Shown here in pieces: positions 50,095 to 59,091 of a stretch of 64,000 nt of DNA. The notes under the pieces were generated by a model that ran no database searches, was not told where the DNA came from, and worked only from the letters and a program-made list of their open reading frames with translations. Location: contig CAJTOI010000006.1 of NCBI GenBank assembly GCA_910577925.1, positions 62,001 to 126,000 of the forward strand, written 5' to 3'. The stretch comes from an uncultured Roseburia sp. (GTDB lineage: Bacteria; Bacillota; Clostridia; Lachnospirales; Lachnospiraceae). Within the stretch, counting starts at the first letter, position 1; each line of letters starts with the position of its first letter. The position numbers and the translations under genes were made by a program.

Positions 50095-51987
50095 TTATTT
50101 GCGCTTTGACCGCTCCAAATCCCGAAGCGAATAATTCGGGTAAGTGGTCGAAAAATTGGGGTTATAATAAGGGTCCCCGTTCTTTAGGATTTCCATCCAG
50201 TGATTTCTCATGTATTCAATCTCGCGCTGAAAACGCGCGGCCTTTTCGGGCGAATCCTCGCTTCCCCGCGATTTCGATTCAAAGTGATAGCCCCATGCCC
50301 GCGGCTGATAGACCACCAGAAGGCCCAGCCTGCGCACCTTCAGGCAGAAATCCACATCGTTAAAGGCCACCGCAAGCTCCTCGGTAAAGCCGCCGGCCCG
50401 CTCGTAGACATCACGCTTTACCATCATGCAGGCCGCCGTGACCGCGCTGTAATCCATTGTCAGCGACGCCTTGTGCAGATAGCCGCTGCGGGCCCGCGGC
50501 AGACCGATAAACATATTCTGCGCGACGCCCCTTGCGTTTCCGCCGATGCCCACCACGATCCCGGCATGCTGCACCGTGTCGTCCGGATAATACAGCTTTG
50601 TCCCGACGACTCCGACCTCGCTGCGCTGACAGGTGCCGAGCAGCTCGGCCATCCACGACTCCGACTTCATCTCGACATCGTTGTTGAGCAGAAGCAGATA
50701 CGCGCCCTTCGCAAATCGCACGCCGAAATTATTCAGCTTGGAGTATTGAAAACCTTCCTCCCACACCGCGACGGCAATGCGCTGTCCGCCGGACAGCGTT
50801 CCCTCCATGCACCGCACGCCGTCCGCGACGCGCTCTGCGGGCGCAATGCTGCGGTAATAGTCAAATGTGGCCGCACAGCTGTTGTTCTCCGCCACGATGA
50901 TTTCAAAATTCCGGTATCCGGATTTCTCGACGGCCGCGATACACGCCGCAAGGCTTTCCGTCTCATCCTTGTTCGGTATCACCACCGACACCAGCGGCTC
51001 TCCCTGCACGGGATAGCGGACCGAATAAAAGCCCATGTCCTTTGTCGCGGTCACTTCCCCGGCCACGCCTGCGCGCGCCAGATGCTCCGCAATCGCACGG
51101 CGCCCGGCGTCCACCGCGTACTGTTTTGCAAACGGGTTTTGCGCCGTGGAATCCGTGTGGCAGCGCCAGTGATACAAGATGCGGGGAATGTGCCCGACGG
51201 CCGACGCACACTCCGCGCAGCGCAGAATAAAATCATAATCCTGCGCGCCGTCGAACTCCTTTCGGATCTCCCCCGCCTTTTCAAGCAGGCTGCGTTTCAC
51301 CAGCAGAAAATGTGTGATATAGTTGTTCGAGCGAAGCAGATCAAGGTTAAAATCCGGCTTTAAATGAGGGTCAAAATGCGTGTTTCCCTCCATGTCTACT
51401 TTGTCTTCGTCCGTGTAAAGCATGTCCGGTTCCCGGGGATCGGCATTGATGCGCGCCGCCGCCTCGTACAGGGCATCCGGCGCCAGCAGATCGTCGTGAT
51501 CCAAAAACGCAATCCAATCCCCGTCCGCCATCGCGACCGCGGCATTGGTATTCCCCGCAATCCCGAGATTCTCCGCAAGCCGCACATACGAAATCCGCCC
51601 GTCGGCTGCCGCATACTCTTTTGCCGTACGCTCCACCGCATCGGCGGCGCCGCCGCTCCCGCCAGCGGAAGGACTCCCGTCCGCGAGACACAGCTGCCAG
51701 TTCGGGTAACTCTGCGCCTGCACGGAGGCAATCATTTCCCGCAGAAAACGCTCGTCTGTACAGTAAAGCGGCACCGCAATACTGATCCGCGGCGTCTCCT
51801 TCCACCGGGCCGCCTTCTTCCTCTGAGCGGCAAGCTCCGCCTCCCCGGCCCTGTGCTTTTCATACCACGGACCGTAGGGTACCTGTTCCGCTTCCATTTT
51901 CTCCTGTAACCGGATCACAAACTCTTTCAGCCCGTAATGTCTGAGATAACGCAACCCTTTTATGACCTTTTGCACCGTAATTTTCAT
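50095..51987 (-). CDS. Tandem-domain family 2 glycosyltransferase
   Basis: 630-aa protein; start MKITVQKVIKGLRYL at 51987 after AAAAAAGGATAG. It contains two GT-A modules. The first begins RISIAVPLYCTDERFLREMI with WIAFLDHDDLLAPDALYEAA and YTDEDKVDMEG. The second begins LVSVVIPNKDETESLAACIA with LLLLNNDVEMKSESWMAELL and VAFNDVDFCLKVRRLGLLV. Two active-looking sites suggest it adds two sugars or builds an alternating chain. The preceding zinc-ribbon gene ends 2 bp upstream. Confidence 0.9.
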   Translation of the reverse strand: MKITVQKVIKGLRYLRHYGLKEFVIRLQEKMEAEQVPYGPWYEKHRAGEAELAAQRKKAARWKETPRISIAVPLYCTDERFLREMIASVQAQSYPNWQLCLADGSPSAGGSGGAADAVERTAKEYAAADGRISYVRLAENLGIAGNTNAAVAMADGDWIAFLDHDDLLAPDALYEAAARINADPREPDMLYTDEDKVDMEGNTHFDPHLKPDFNLDLLRSNNYITHFLLVKRSLLEKAGEIRKEFDGAQDYDFILRCAECASAVGHIPRILYHWRCHTDSTAQNPFAKQYAVDAGRRAIAEHLARAGVAGEVTATKDMGFYSVRYPVQGEPLVSVVIPNKDETESLAACIAAVEKSGYRNFEIIVAENNSCAATFDYYRSIAPAERVADGVRCMEGTLSGGQRIAVAVWEEGFQYSKLNNFGVRFAKGAYLLLLNNDVEMKSESWMAELLGTCQRSEVGVVGTKLYYPDDTVQHAGIVVGIGGNARGVAQNMFIGLPRARSGYLHKASLTMDYSAVTAACMMVKRDVYERAGGFTEELAVAFNDVDFCLKVRRLGLLVVYQPRAWGYHFESKSRGSEDSPEKAARFQREIEYMRNHWMEILKNGDPYYNPNFSTTYPNYSLRDLERSKRK

Positions 51988-51989
51988 AG

Positions 51990-52190
51990 CTATCCTTTTT
52001 TCTTCTGGTGAATATACAGCCACCCTTTTGAATAATCTTCCCTCTCCTCCTCCGACATTGCCGTAAAGGCGGAAAAATCCACCTTTGACAATGTCATGCG
52101 CGTATTGCCGCACTTATAGCACTCTACATCCTTGCGCCTGGACACCACGCGCGTCCAGCCGCATTCCGGACAGATATATACCTTCATCAT
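51990..52190 (-). CDS. Small zinc-ribbon protein
   Basis: 66-aa protein with two CxxC knuckles, YICPECGWTR and VECYKCGNTRM, forming a rubredoxin-like zinc ribbon, followed by an acidic helix (SEEEREDYSKGWLYIHQKKK). It lies between two large glycosyltransferase genes (14 bp and 2 bp gaps), so it is translated with them. It could be a regulatory or adaptor protein of the glycosyltransferases, but no function is known. Confidence 0.75.
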   Translation of the reverse strand: MMKVYICPECGWTRVVSRRKDVECYKCGNTRMTLSKVDFSAFTAMSEEEREDYSKGWLYIHQKKKG

Positions 52191-52204
52191 AGGAACATTC
52201 CCTC

Positions 52205-54664
52205 TTACTTTCTCAATGAAAAGTCCGAATTATCAAGCGTCAGATTTGGATTATAATAGGGATCCCCCTGCTCGATCCTGCCGCGCCAGCGGGACAGCAG
52301 AATTTCCACCTCACTGTTAAAGCGTTCCACCTTCTCCGGAGAATCCTCAAGTCCCCTGGACTTTGATTCATAGTGGAACAATTCCGCATAGGGATTATAA
52401 ACTACCAGTTTTCCGGCCTCCCGCACCTTCAGGCAGAAATCAATGTCATTAAACGCAACCGCAAGCGCCTCCGTCAGACCGCCGACCTGCTCATACACAC
52501 TGCGTTTCACCATCATGCAGGCCGCCGTGACCGCCGAGCAGTCCTGCGCGCACAGAATCCTCCCGGCATACCCGGTATCGTAGCGCCCTTTTCCGATAAA
52601 CGCATGACCTGCGGTTCCGCCAAAGCCAAGCACGACCCCTGCGTGCTGGATCGTCTCGTCCGCATACAGAAGCTTTGCGCCCACGATCCCCACATCATCC
52701 CGCATACAGAAGCCCAAAAGCTCACCGATACAGCTGCCGTCCGTCATCTCGGTATCGTTGTTCAGCAAAAGCAGGTACGCGCCCTTCGCATGGGCCGCAC
52801 CGAAATTGTTAATCTTTGAATAATTAAACGAGCCTTTATACGTCACCACGCGCACATTTTCGTGTGCTTTCTGCAATCTGTCGTAGTACGCAAACGTCTG
52901 CGGCTCCGTGCTGTTATTCTCCACGATCACAAACTCAAGATTGCGGTAGGTCGATTTTCCGAGAATCGAATCCATACACTTTGCAAGATCCTCGCTGTGA
53001 TCCTTGTTCGGAATCACCACCGACACCAGCGGCTCCTCCTCCCACAGGTAAATCGTGCGGTACATGCCGGGAAATGTTCCGTGCTCCACCCGGGCAGGGA
53101 CGGAAAGTCTCCGGTAATGCGCCTCGACGGCCGCTCTTCCGGCCTCAAACGCGTACCGCTTACTCTCGGGATTTGACGCCGTAGACTCCATATGGCAGCG
53201 CCAGTGATACAGAATTTTCGGCACATGATATATTTTTTGCGCGCGCTCGCAGCAGCGCAGGATAAAATCAAGGTCCTGCGCCCCGTCATATGCGCTGTCG
53301 AACGCCCCCGCCGCCTCGGCCACATCGCGCCGCACCGCAAACAGATGACAGATATAGTTGACGCTGCAGAGCAGATCGGGATTATAGTCCGGCTTGAAAT
53401 GAGGTTCAAAACGGCATTTCCCGTCCATGCTGATTTTGTCCTCGTCAGAGTATAAAACATCCACCGCACGGTCCTTATTTACCGCGGCCGCAAACTCATA
53501 GAGCGCATTGGCCGGCACGATATCATCGTGGTCGGCGAGCACAAGATAATCGCCCGAAGCCATGTTCCAAGCCGCGTTTGTATTCCCCGAAATTCCGAGG
53601 TTCTCCGCAAGCGCCGTATAGCGGACGCGCGCATCCTGTCCGGCATATTCTTTGAGAATTTCGGCAAGCGCCGCGTCGGAGTCCGCTTCCTTTGCCTGTG
53701 CCCATGCGAGACACAGCTCCCAGTTCGTATAAGTCTGCGAGACAATCGACGCGATCATCTCCCGCAGAAACACAGGGTTCGTCCGGTACACCGGAACTAC
53801 GACAGAAAACTTCGGCATAAATGCAAACGTCTCCTGCCGCTCCCTTGCGAGTTCCTCCTCTGTCACGTCATACTTTTTCAGCCAGTTTCCGTAGGAATTC
53901 GGCTCGCGCCCGCTGAGTTTGCTTTTGACTTTATAGACCGTCGCCGCAAATCCGTTCCGCGCCAGATAGCGCAGCGCATCCCCGGCTTTTCCCGCCGCAT
54001 ACTGCAGCGGCGTTCCGCTGTCCCATTTGGTCAGTTTTACCACGGAAATCCGCTCCGCCTCCCGCATCCGCAGATAAAATACGCCGTTCTCTGACGCCTC
54101 CCCGGGCGCCTCAATCAGAAATCCGGGTTTTCCTTCCCTGCCGCACTCCGGGAACACAGAGAGCAGATCCCTGCGGAAGTATCGCTCCGACCGCCCCGAA
54201 ACCGGCTGCTTTCCGCTGTCTAAAAGCTCCAGCTTGACCTCACCGGCTCCCATGCACCAGCCTGTCACCGTCACCTTTCCGTCCCCGCGGTGACAGTTCT
54301 CAATATAGTATTCCAGCTGAGATTCCATTTTACACAGCTTCCTGACGGAAACCGCATATGCTCTGCTTTTGTGTCCTCTGAATGAGGATTCTATGCGCAG
54401 TCTGCGCCCCTGCTTCCAGTCTGCGGGAAGCGTGACAATCCCCACCGCCTCTTCCGTGATCTCGTTGATGCTGCGCAGATACTTCTGCCGCACTTCCGCT
54501 CCTTTGTTTACCTGTATCAAAAGCGGAAGCTGCCCGCCGTCTAAAAAAACCGAAAGCGTATGCTCTGCGGTGCTGCCGTCAAAAAACCAGCCCACGAACA
54601 CAAGCTTGTCCGGCTCCGTCAGATGAAAGCGCAGCTTTTCCACAAAAAATCTATGTGCGTCCAT
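52205..54664 (-). CDS. Large tandem-domain family 2 glycosyltransferase with N-terminal beta-sandwich domains
   Basis: 819-aa protein. Residues ~1-240 are two beta-rich modules (DKLVFVGWFFDGSTAEHTLS and DGKVTVTGWCMGAGEVKLEL), resembling a repeated fold that may bind glycan. Then GT-A 1 starts FSVVVPVYRTNPVFLREMIA with YLVLADHDDIVPANALYEFA. GT-A 2 starts LVSVVIPNKDHSEDLAKCMD with LLLLNNDTEMTDGSCIGELL. It is homologous to the 630-aa enzyme downstream through the two GT-A modules, suggesting duplication. First glycosyltransferase after ugd in the operon. Confidence 0.9.
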   Translation of the reverse strand: MDAHRFFVEKLRFHLTEPDKLVFVGWFFDGSTAEHTLSVFLDGGQLPLLIQVNKGAEVRQKYLRSINEITEEAVGIVTLPADWKQGRRLRIESSFRGHKSRAYAVSVRKLCKMESQLEYYIENCHRGDGKVTVTGWCMGAGEVKLELLDSGKQPVSGRSERYFRRDLLSVFPECGREGKPGFLIEAPGEASENGVFYLRMREAERISVVKLTKWDSGTPLQYAAGKAGDALRYLARNGFAATVYKVKSKLSGREPNSYGNWLKKYDVTEEELARERQETFAFMPKFSVVVPVYRTNPVFLREMIASIVSQTYTNWELCLAWAQAKEADSDAALAEILKEYAGQDARVRYTALAENLGISGNTNAAWNMASGDYLVLADHDDIVPANALYEFAAAVNKDRAVDVLYSDEDKISMDGKCRFEPHFKPDYNPDLLCSVNYICHLFAVRRDVAEAAGAFDSAYDGAQDLDFILRCCERAQKIYHVPKILYHWRCHMESTASNPESKRYAFEAGRAAVEAHYRRLSVPARVEHGTFPGMYRTIYLWEEEPLVSVVIPNKDHSEDLAKCMDSILGKSTYRNLEFVIVENNSTEPQTFAYYDRLQKAHENVRVVTYKGSFNYSKINNFGAAHAKGAYLLLLNNDTEMTDGSCIGELLGFCMRDDVGIVGAKLLYADETIQHAGVVLGFGGTAGHAFIGKGRYDTGYAGRILCAQDCSAVTAACMMVKRSVYEQVGGLTEALAVAFNDIDFCLKVREAGKLVVYNPYAELFHYESKSRGLEDSPEKVERFNSEVEILLSRWRGRIEQGDPYYNPNLTLDNSDFSLRK

Positions 54665-54690
54665 TCCTACCCTTTCCGGTCCATCCCGGT

Positions 54691-55875
54691 TTAGTCTCTG
54701 AAATAAATGTCCCTGCTATACACCTTGTCCCTCACGCCAAGGAGCATATCGTCTATCCGGTTTGCCACAATCACATCACTCAATCTGCAGAACTCGTCAA
54801 AATCACGCACCACGCGCATCCTGTCAAACGTGTCCTCCGCGAGGCTCGGATCAAAGATAATCAGCGTAACCCCCTTCGCCCGCAGCCGCTCCATCACGCC
54901 TAAAATAGAGCTCTGCCGGTAATTGTCGGAATTGGCCTTCATCGCAAGACGGTAGATGCCGACCACCTTCGGCTCCCGCTCCAAAATCTGCCCGGCAACA
55001 AAATCCTTCCGCGTAGTATTTGCCTCCACGATGGCTCCCATAATATTATTCGGCACATTGTCGTAATTCGCGAGCAGCTGCTTCGTATCTTTCGGCAGGC
55101 AGTAGCCGCCGTACCCGAACGACGGATTGTTGTAGTGCATCCCGATCCGCGCATCGTAGCCGATTCCCTCGATAATCTGCCTGGTGTCGAGTCCCTTTAA
55201 CGCGGCAAAGGTATCAAGCTCATTAAAAAACGAGACGCGCAGTGCAAGGTAGGTGTTCGCAAACAGCTTGACCGCCTCCGCCTCCGTCGGATCCATCAGA
55301 AGTACCGGAACCTCCTCCGCTGCCGCGCCCTCTTTTAACAGTCCCGCAAACCGCTCGGCCGCCGCGCGCATGGATGCGTTTTTTGGCATGCTCCCGACTA
55401 TGATGCGGGACGGATACAGATTGTCATAGAGCGCCCGCCCCTCGCGCAGAAATTCCGGGGAAAACAGGATCTGCTCCGTGTGATATTTGGCGCAGGCAGA
55501 CGCCGTATACCCCACCGGTATCGTGGATTTGATCACCATGACCGCCTCGGGGTTTACGCTTCGCACCAGCTCAATCACCGCCTCCACCGACGAAGTGTCA
55601 AAATAATTCTTCTTCTCATCGTAGTTGGTCGGCGTGGAAATAATCACAAACTCCGCATCCCGGTAAGCCGCCGCGGCGTCCGTCGTCGCCGTAAGCCGCA
55701 ATGTGCCTTTCGCAAGATATTCCTCGATCTCTTTATCTGCCAGCGGGGATTTCCCCGCATTAATCATCCGTACTCTCTCTTCTATGACATCGACCGCATA
55801 CACCTCGTGGCGCTGCGCCAGCAAAATGGCGTTTGACAGGCCCACATATCCGATTCCCGCAACTGCAATCTTCAT
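54691..55875 (-). CDS. ugd: UDP-glucose 6-dehydrogenase (nucleotide-sugar dehydrogenase)
   Basis: 394-aa enzyme oxidising UDP-glucose to UDP-glucuronate with NAD+. N-terminal KIAVAGIGYVGLSNAILLAQ (GxGxxG), ISTPTNYDEKKNYFDTSSVE, IKSTIPVGYT, FSPEFLREGRALYDNLYPSR, the catalytic Cys C259 in FGYGGYCLPKDTKQLL and a C-terminal UDP-binding domain (VTLIIFDPSL). Length is typical of the shorter ugd group. It is the first gene of the downstream glycosyltransferase operon. AAAGGAGG precedes the ATG. Confidence 0.93.
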   Translation of the reverse strand: MKIAVAGIGYVGLSNAILLAQRHEVYAVDVIEERVRMINAGKSPLADKEIEEYLAKGTLRLTATTDAAAAYRDAEFVIISTPTNYDEKKNYFDTSSVEAVIELVRSVNPEAVMVIKSTIPVGYTASACAKYHTEQILFSPEFLREGRALYDNLYPSRIIVGSMPKNASMRAAAERFAGLLKEGAAAEEVPVLLMDPTEAEAVKLFANTYLALRVSFFNELDTFAALKGLDTRQIIEGIGYDARIGMHYNNPSFGYGGYCLPKDTKQLLANYDNVPNNIMGAIVEANTTRKDFVAGQILEREPKVVGIYRLAMKANSDNYRQSSILGVMERLRAKGVTLIIFDPSLAEDTFDRMRVVRDFDEFCRLSDVIVANRIDDMLLGVRDKVYSRDIYFRD

Positions 55876-56101
55876 TGTCCATCCTCCTTTTACATTTCTC
55901 TATACTACCATCTTATGGCATTTCGCGCAAGAAAATTGACACGGCGCCGTTCTTTTGCTAATGTAAAATTATAATGTCAGACGACATGGAATCCATAAAA
56001 ACGAGGTTTTAAGATTGAAAATTAAAATTTTCAATCCCAGGTTTGCGCGCACACGCACAAACCTGATATGCGCAAAAAGCCGCGCAGAAATGAGGAAAAT
56101 T

Positions 56102-57037
56102 ATGAAAAAAAGAGTTTCGCTTCTTGCAGCCGCCGTCACCGCTGCCGCCGTCCTGCTTTTCGCCGCCGCATCCTTCCTGCTCCCGGGCCGCAGACAGGAT
56201 GCCATGGGCCATACGCCGGATTTATCCCGCGAATATCTGGTCACTCAGTACGCCGATGCGAGCGGCGCACAGGGCACATTCTACACGATTGAAAACGACA
56301 GTTCCTTCCTTATTATTGACGGAGGCTGGGCCGAAAATGAGCAGGCCGTGCGCGAAGTCATAGGAGCGCACGGCAATGTCGTGGACGCCTGGATCATCTC
56401 CCATCCCCACCGCGACCACGCCGGCGCCTTTAACGCCGTTTTTGCCGATCCCGGGGAGATTGAGATCAAGGCCGTCTACGACAACGGTTTCGACTATGAC
56501 TTCATCGAGTCCGTGGGGGAACCCTACGACGATATCACGATGATGGAGACCTACCATGCCCTCACCGCGGATGACCCCCGCGTCACCCACCTCGCGCGCG
56601 GCCAGGTCACGGACATCTGCGGTCTGACTTTTCGCGTATTAAACGCCTACGACGATACGGTGCTTGCGGCCGTCGGCGACGAAAAGGATTACCAGAACAA
56701 TGCCTCCCTGCTGCTTCGGGTCGAGAGCGCACACTCGTCCATGCTCTTTTGCTCGGACATCAAGTACGATATGAATGACACGCTTCTTGCCGCCTGGGGA
56801 AGCGCCGGGGCCGACCTTTTGTCCTGCGACTATGTCCAGACGGGCCACCACGGCAACTGGTCGTTCTCGGACGAATTCTATGACGCCACGGGAGCGTCCG
56901 TCTTCTTTTTTGACGCGCCCTCAGGAATCACCGAAAACGCCGATTTTCCGGCCAGCCGCCTCGCGTCCTATCTCTCCGAAAAAAACGGGACAGTGCTGGA
57001 TTTTCGCACTGCCCCGAATCGTGTCACCTTAAAATAG
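56102..57037 (+). CDS. Secreted/lipid-side metallo-beta-lactamase-fold hydrolase (ComEC-type MBL)
   Basis: 311-aa protein; start MKKRVSLLAAAVTAAAVLLF at 56102 after TGAGGAAAA, giving a signal-anchor (about 5-27) and an external MBL domain. Metal site SHPHRDHAGAF carries HxHxDH at 101-106, and the late metal ligands appear in LFCSDIKYD and TGHHGNWSFSD. The closest known relatives are the MBL domains of ComEC-like DNA-uptake proteins and stand-alone hydrolases of unknown substrate. Converges with the M56 gene; opposite in orientation to the surrounding polysaccharide genes. Confidence 0.85.
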   Translation: MKKRVSLLAAAVTAAAVLLFAAASFLLPGRRQDAMGHTPDLSREYLVTQYADASGAQGTFYTIENDSSFLIIDGGWAENEQAVREVIGAHGNVVDAWIISHPHRDHAGAFNAVFADPGEIEIKAVYDNGFDYDFIESVGEPYDDITMMETYHALTADDPRVTHLARGQVTDICGLTFRVLNAYDDTVLAAVGDEKDYQNNASLLLRVESAHSSMLFCSDIKYDMNDTLLAAWGSAGADLLSCDYVQTGHHGNWSFSDEFYDATGASVFFFDAPSGITENADFPASRLASYLSEKNGTVLDFRTAPNRVTLK

Positions 57038-57091
57038 TGTCTGCGTATAAATTTTATCCGACCGGAGAACCCCGATCCCCCGATGCGCCTG

Positions 57092-58537
57092 CTACTCCAC
57101 GGGTTCCTCGGTGTCCGGCTGCAGTGTGTAGAAATAATAGCTTCCCACCGCATTCACATCCGAGCCCTTCTGCCTGTTATGTACAAATACGCGGTACTTG
57201 CCGGACTTGACAATCTGAAAATCATATCCCAGACGATTGTACCCGTCGACATAGCGCACGTTGTTCGCCTCATCCATAATGCCCATCCAGCAGTACACAT
57301 TGTTCGGGATCAGAGCGGTTGACACAGCGATGCACTGTCCCGACTCTACTTCAAACGTGCCGGTGACATACCGCTTTCCCGACTCGATCTCCCAGTCGAA
57401 CTGTACAATTTCGTTCTCCTCCAGATTATAGAGGCCCGCCTCCTGCGGCACATACACGATGTCCTCCTCGGCGCAGTCATCCTCCTCCGCCGGCAGGTAG
57501 TACTCGACCGGCGGCTCGCCCATATCCTCGCGCACCGCATTCTCGGTCAGCCCGTACAGTTTGCCGTGCAGCTCGGACAGCTTCATGCCCGCCGCGTAAG
57601 TCGTTGTCACGTTCAGCAGCAAAAAGAGTACCGCCAGCGCGGCGCTGTATACCTTCGTGCGCCGCGTCATTTTCTGATATCTTTTCATATATTCGATTCT
57701 CCTCTCCAATTGTATCTCGCTCTCACACAGCATTGAAAAAACAGAATCGTCCTCCGGTATCTGCGTTGCTCTCCCCGCGGTCTCTATAATCACCTGAAAA
57801 TACCGCACGGCGCTCATCTCGTCGCCGATCGCCTCTATGGCCTTTCTGTCGCAGTTGTACTCGCTCCACTCGTCCATCCGGCCGCGAAGCTTTTTGGCAA
57901 TCGGATTTAAGTGCTGTGTCAGCTGTACGCACAGAGCGCACCACTTAAAGAATATGTCATGGTTTTTGTAATGCGTCAGTTCGTGATGAAAAATCACCGT
58001 AAGCTGCTCCCTCGTATACTTCCGGTACGGAAGCAGCACGCAGGGCCGGAAAAATCCGTACAGCTGCGGCGTATAAATCATATCATTGCGGCACAGCCCG
58101 ATCTTCCTGCGTATGCGCAGCTTCCCGCAGATGCGCGCAAATTCCTCCATCGCCTCCGCGTCGTCCTCCGGAATGTTTCCTTTATATATCCGGCGGACAT
58201 TCAGGTTTCTCCAGATATGCATCGCGACACTCTGCACCGTCACCCCAGCCCAGAGGAACAGCAGGCATACGACGACTATCCACAAAATCTCCGTCATTAA
58301 AAAACGTGTCTGCACCAGTCCGTCACTCTGAAACATATTTCCGCTCGACGTCAGCAGCAGACACACATATTCCATCGGAACCAGATAAAACAGGCATACA
58401 AACTGCAGCGACAGATACATCAGCTGTGCGCTTACCCGCTCAAACTGTTTCGAGAACAGGCGCCAAAATATGCCTGAAATTGTTCCGGTTACCGATGTGA
58501 GAAATATAATCACAAATATTTGACTAATCCAATTCAT
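57092..58537 (-). CDS. M56-family peptidase, BlaR1-like sensor
   Basis: 481-aa membrane protein with four hydrophobic helices (ISQIFVIIFLTSVTGTISGI, VCLFYLVPMEYVCLLL, ILWIVVVCLLFLWAGV and VYSAALAVLFLLLNVTTTYA). A cytosolic zinc-metalloprotease domain has IFHHELTHYKNHDIFFK (HExxH). The ~170-residue external tail lacks the penicillin-binding domain of true BlaR1. It overlaps the BlaI-like repressor gene by 14 bp. By family logic it would cleave that repressor on an external signal. The signal is unknown. Confidence 0.9.
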   Translation of the reverse strand: MNWISQIFVIIFLTSVTGTISGIFWRLFSKQFERVSAQLMYLSLQFVCLFYLVPMEYVCLLLTSSGNMFQSDGLVQTRFLMTEILWIVVVCLLFLWAGVTVQSVAMHIWRNLNVRRIYKGNIPEDDAEAMEEFARICGKLRIRRKIGLCRNDMIYTPQLYGFFRPCVLLPYRKYTREQLTVIFHHELTHYKNHDIFFKWCALCVQLTQHLNPIAKKLRGRMDEWSEYNCDRKAIEAIGDEMSAVRYFQVIIETAGRATQIPEDDSVFSMLCESEIQLERRIEYMKRYQKMTRRTKVYSAALAVLFLLLNVTTTYAAGMKLSELHGKLYGLTENAVREDMGEPPVEYYLPAEEDDCAEEDIVYVPQEAGLYNLEENEIVQFDWEIESGKRYVTGTFEVESGQCIAVSTALIPNNVYCWMGIMDEANNVRYVDGYNRLGYDFQIVKSGKYRVFVHNRQKGSDVNAVGSYYFYTLQPDTEEPVE

Positions 58538-58898
58538 CTATCTTCTTTCTGAGCCGTTCGATGTCCTCGTCCGACAGAATATCTTCACAGAGACAGCACG
58601 CCATGGCTCCCACGTCACCTTTTGTAAAAAACATTGCGTTCTCCATCATGGTTGCCTTCCAGAAATCACTCCTGCTGACAACCGCCTGATAATACGAATA
58701 TCTTCCCTTTCTGTACACAATCAGGAATCCCTTTTTCACCAATCTGCCGAGAAAAGTCGAAACCGTCTGCGGTTTCCAGGACTTGTCATTTTCCTGATTC
58801 ACCCTTTCCAAAACCTCCTGTAACGCTAAATCTTCTGTAGAATCCCAGATGATTTTCATAACGAGTCTTTCGCATGCTGAAATATCGTTCGTGTGCAT
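58524..58898 (-). CDS. BlaI/MecI/CopY-family repressor
   Basis: 124-aa winged-helix repressor: ISACERLVMKIIWDSTEDLA, then KPQTVSTFLGRLVKKGFLIV as recognition helix/wing and YSYYQAVVSRSDF. The C-terminal helices (IERLRKKIDELD) dimerise. It precedes the M56 gene with overlap, a classic two-gene signalling unit. No clear TACA-N-TGTA operator could be assigned in the upstream 190 bp (58899-59091), which otherwise holds no gene. Confidence 0.93.
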   Translation of the reverse strand: MHTNDISACERLVMKIIWDSTEDLALQEVLERVNQENDKSWKPQTVSTFLGRLVKKGFLIVYRKGRYSYYQAVVSRSDFWKATMMENAMFFTKGDVGAMACCLCEDILSDEDIERLRKKIDELD

Positions 58899-59091
58899 AA
58901 ATCATGCTCCTTTCTACAGTCGCAGTTCTCTCTGCGCCCGCCTCAAACATATCATTCTTTATTTTGGATTTCAAATCTTTTCCTACTACAATCGAAGTCA
59001 GATGAAGGTGACACTTTATCGTTCAGACAAGCAGGAAATCGTCGGAAATCCATGTGTATTATAGCGCAATTTTCCCCGAAACGCTACCGTT

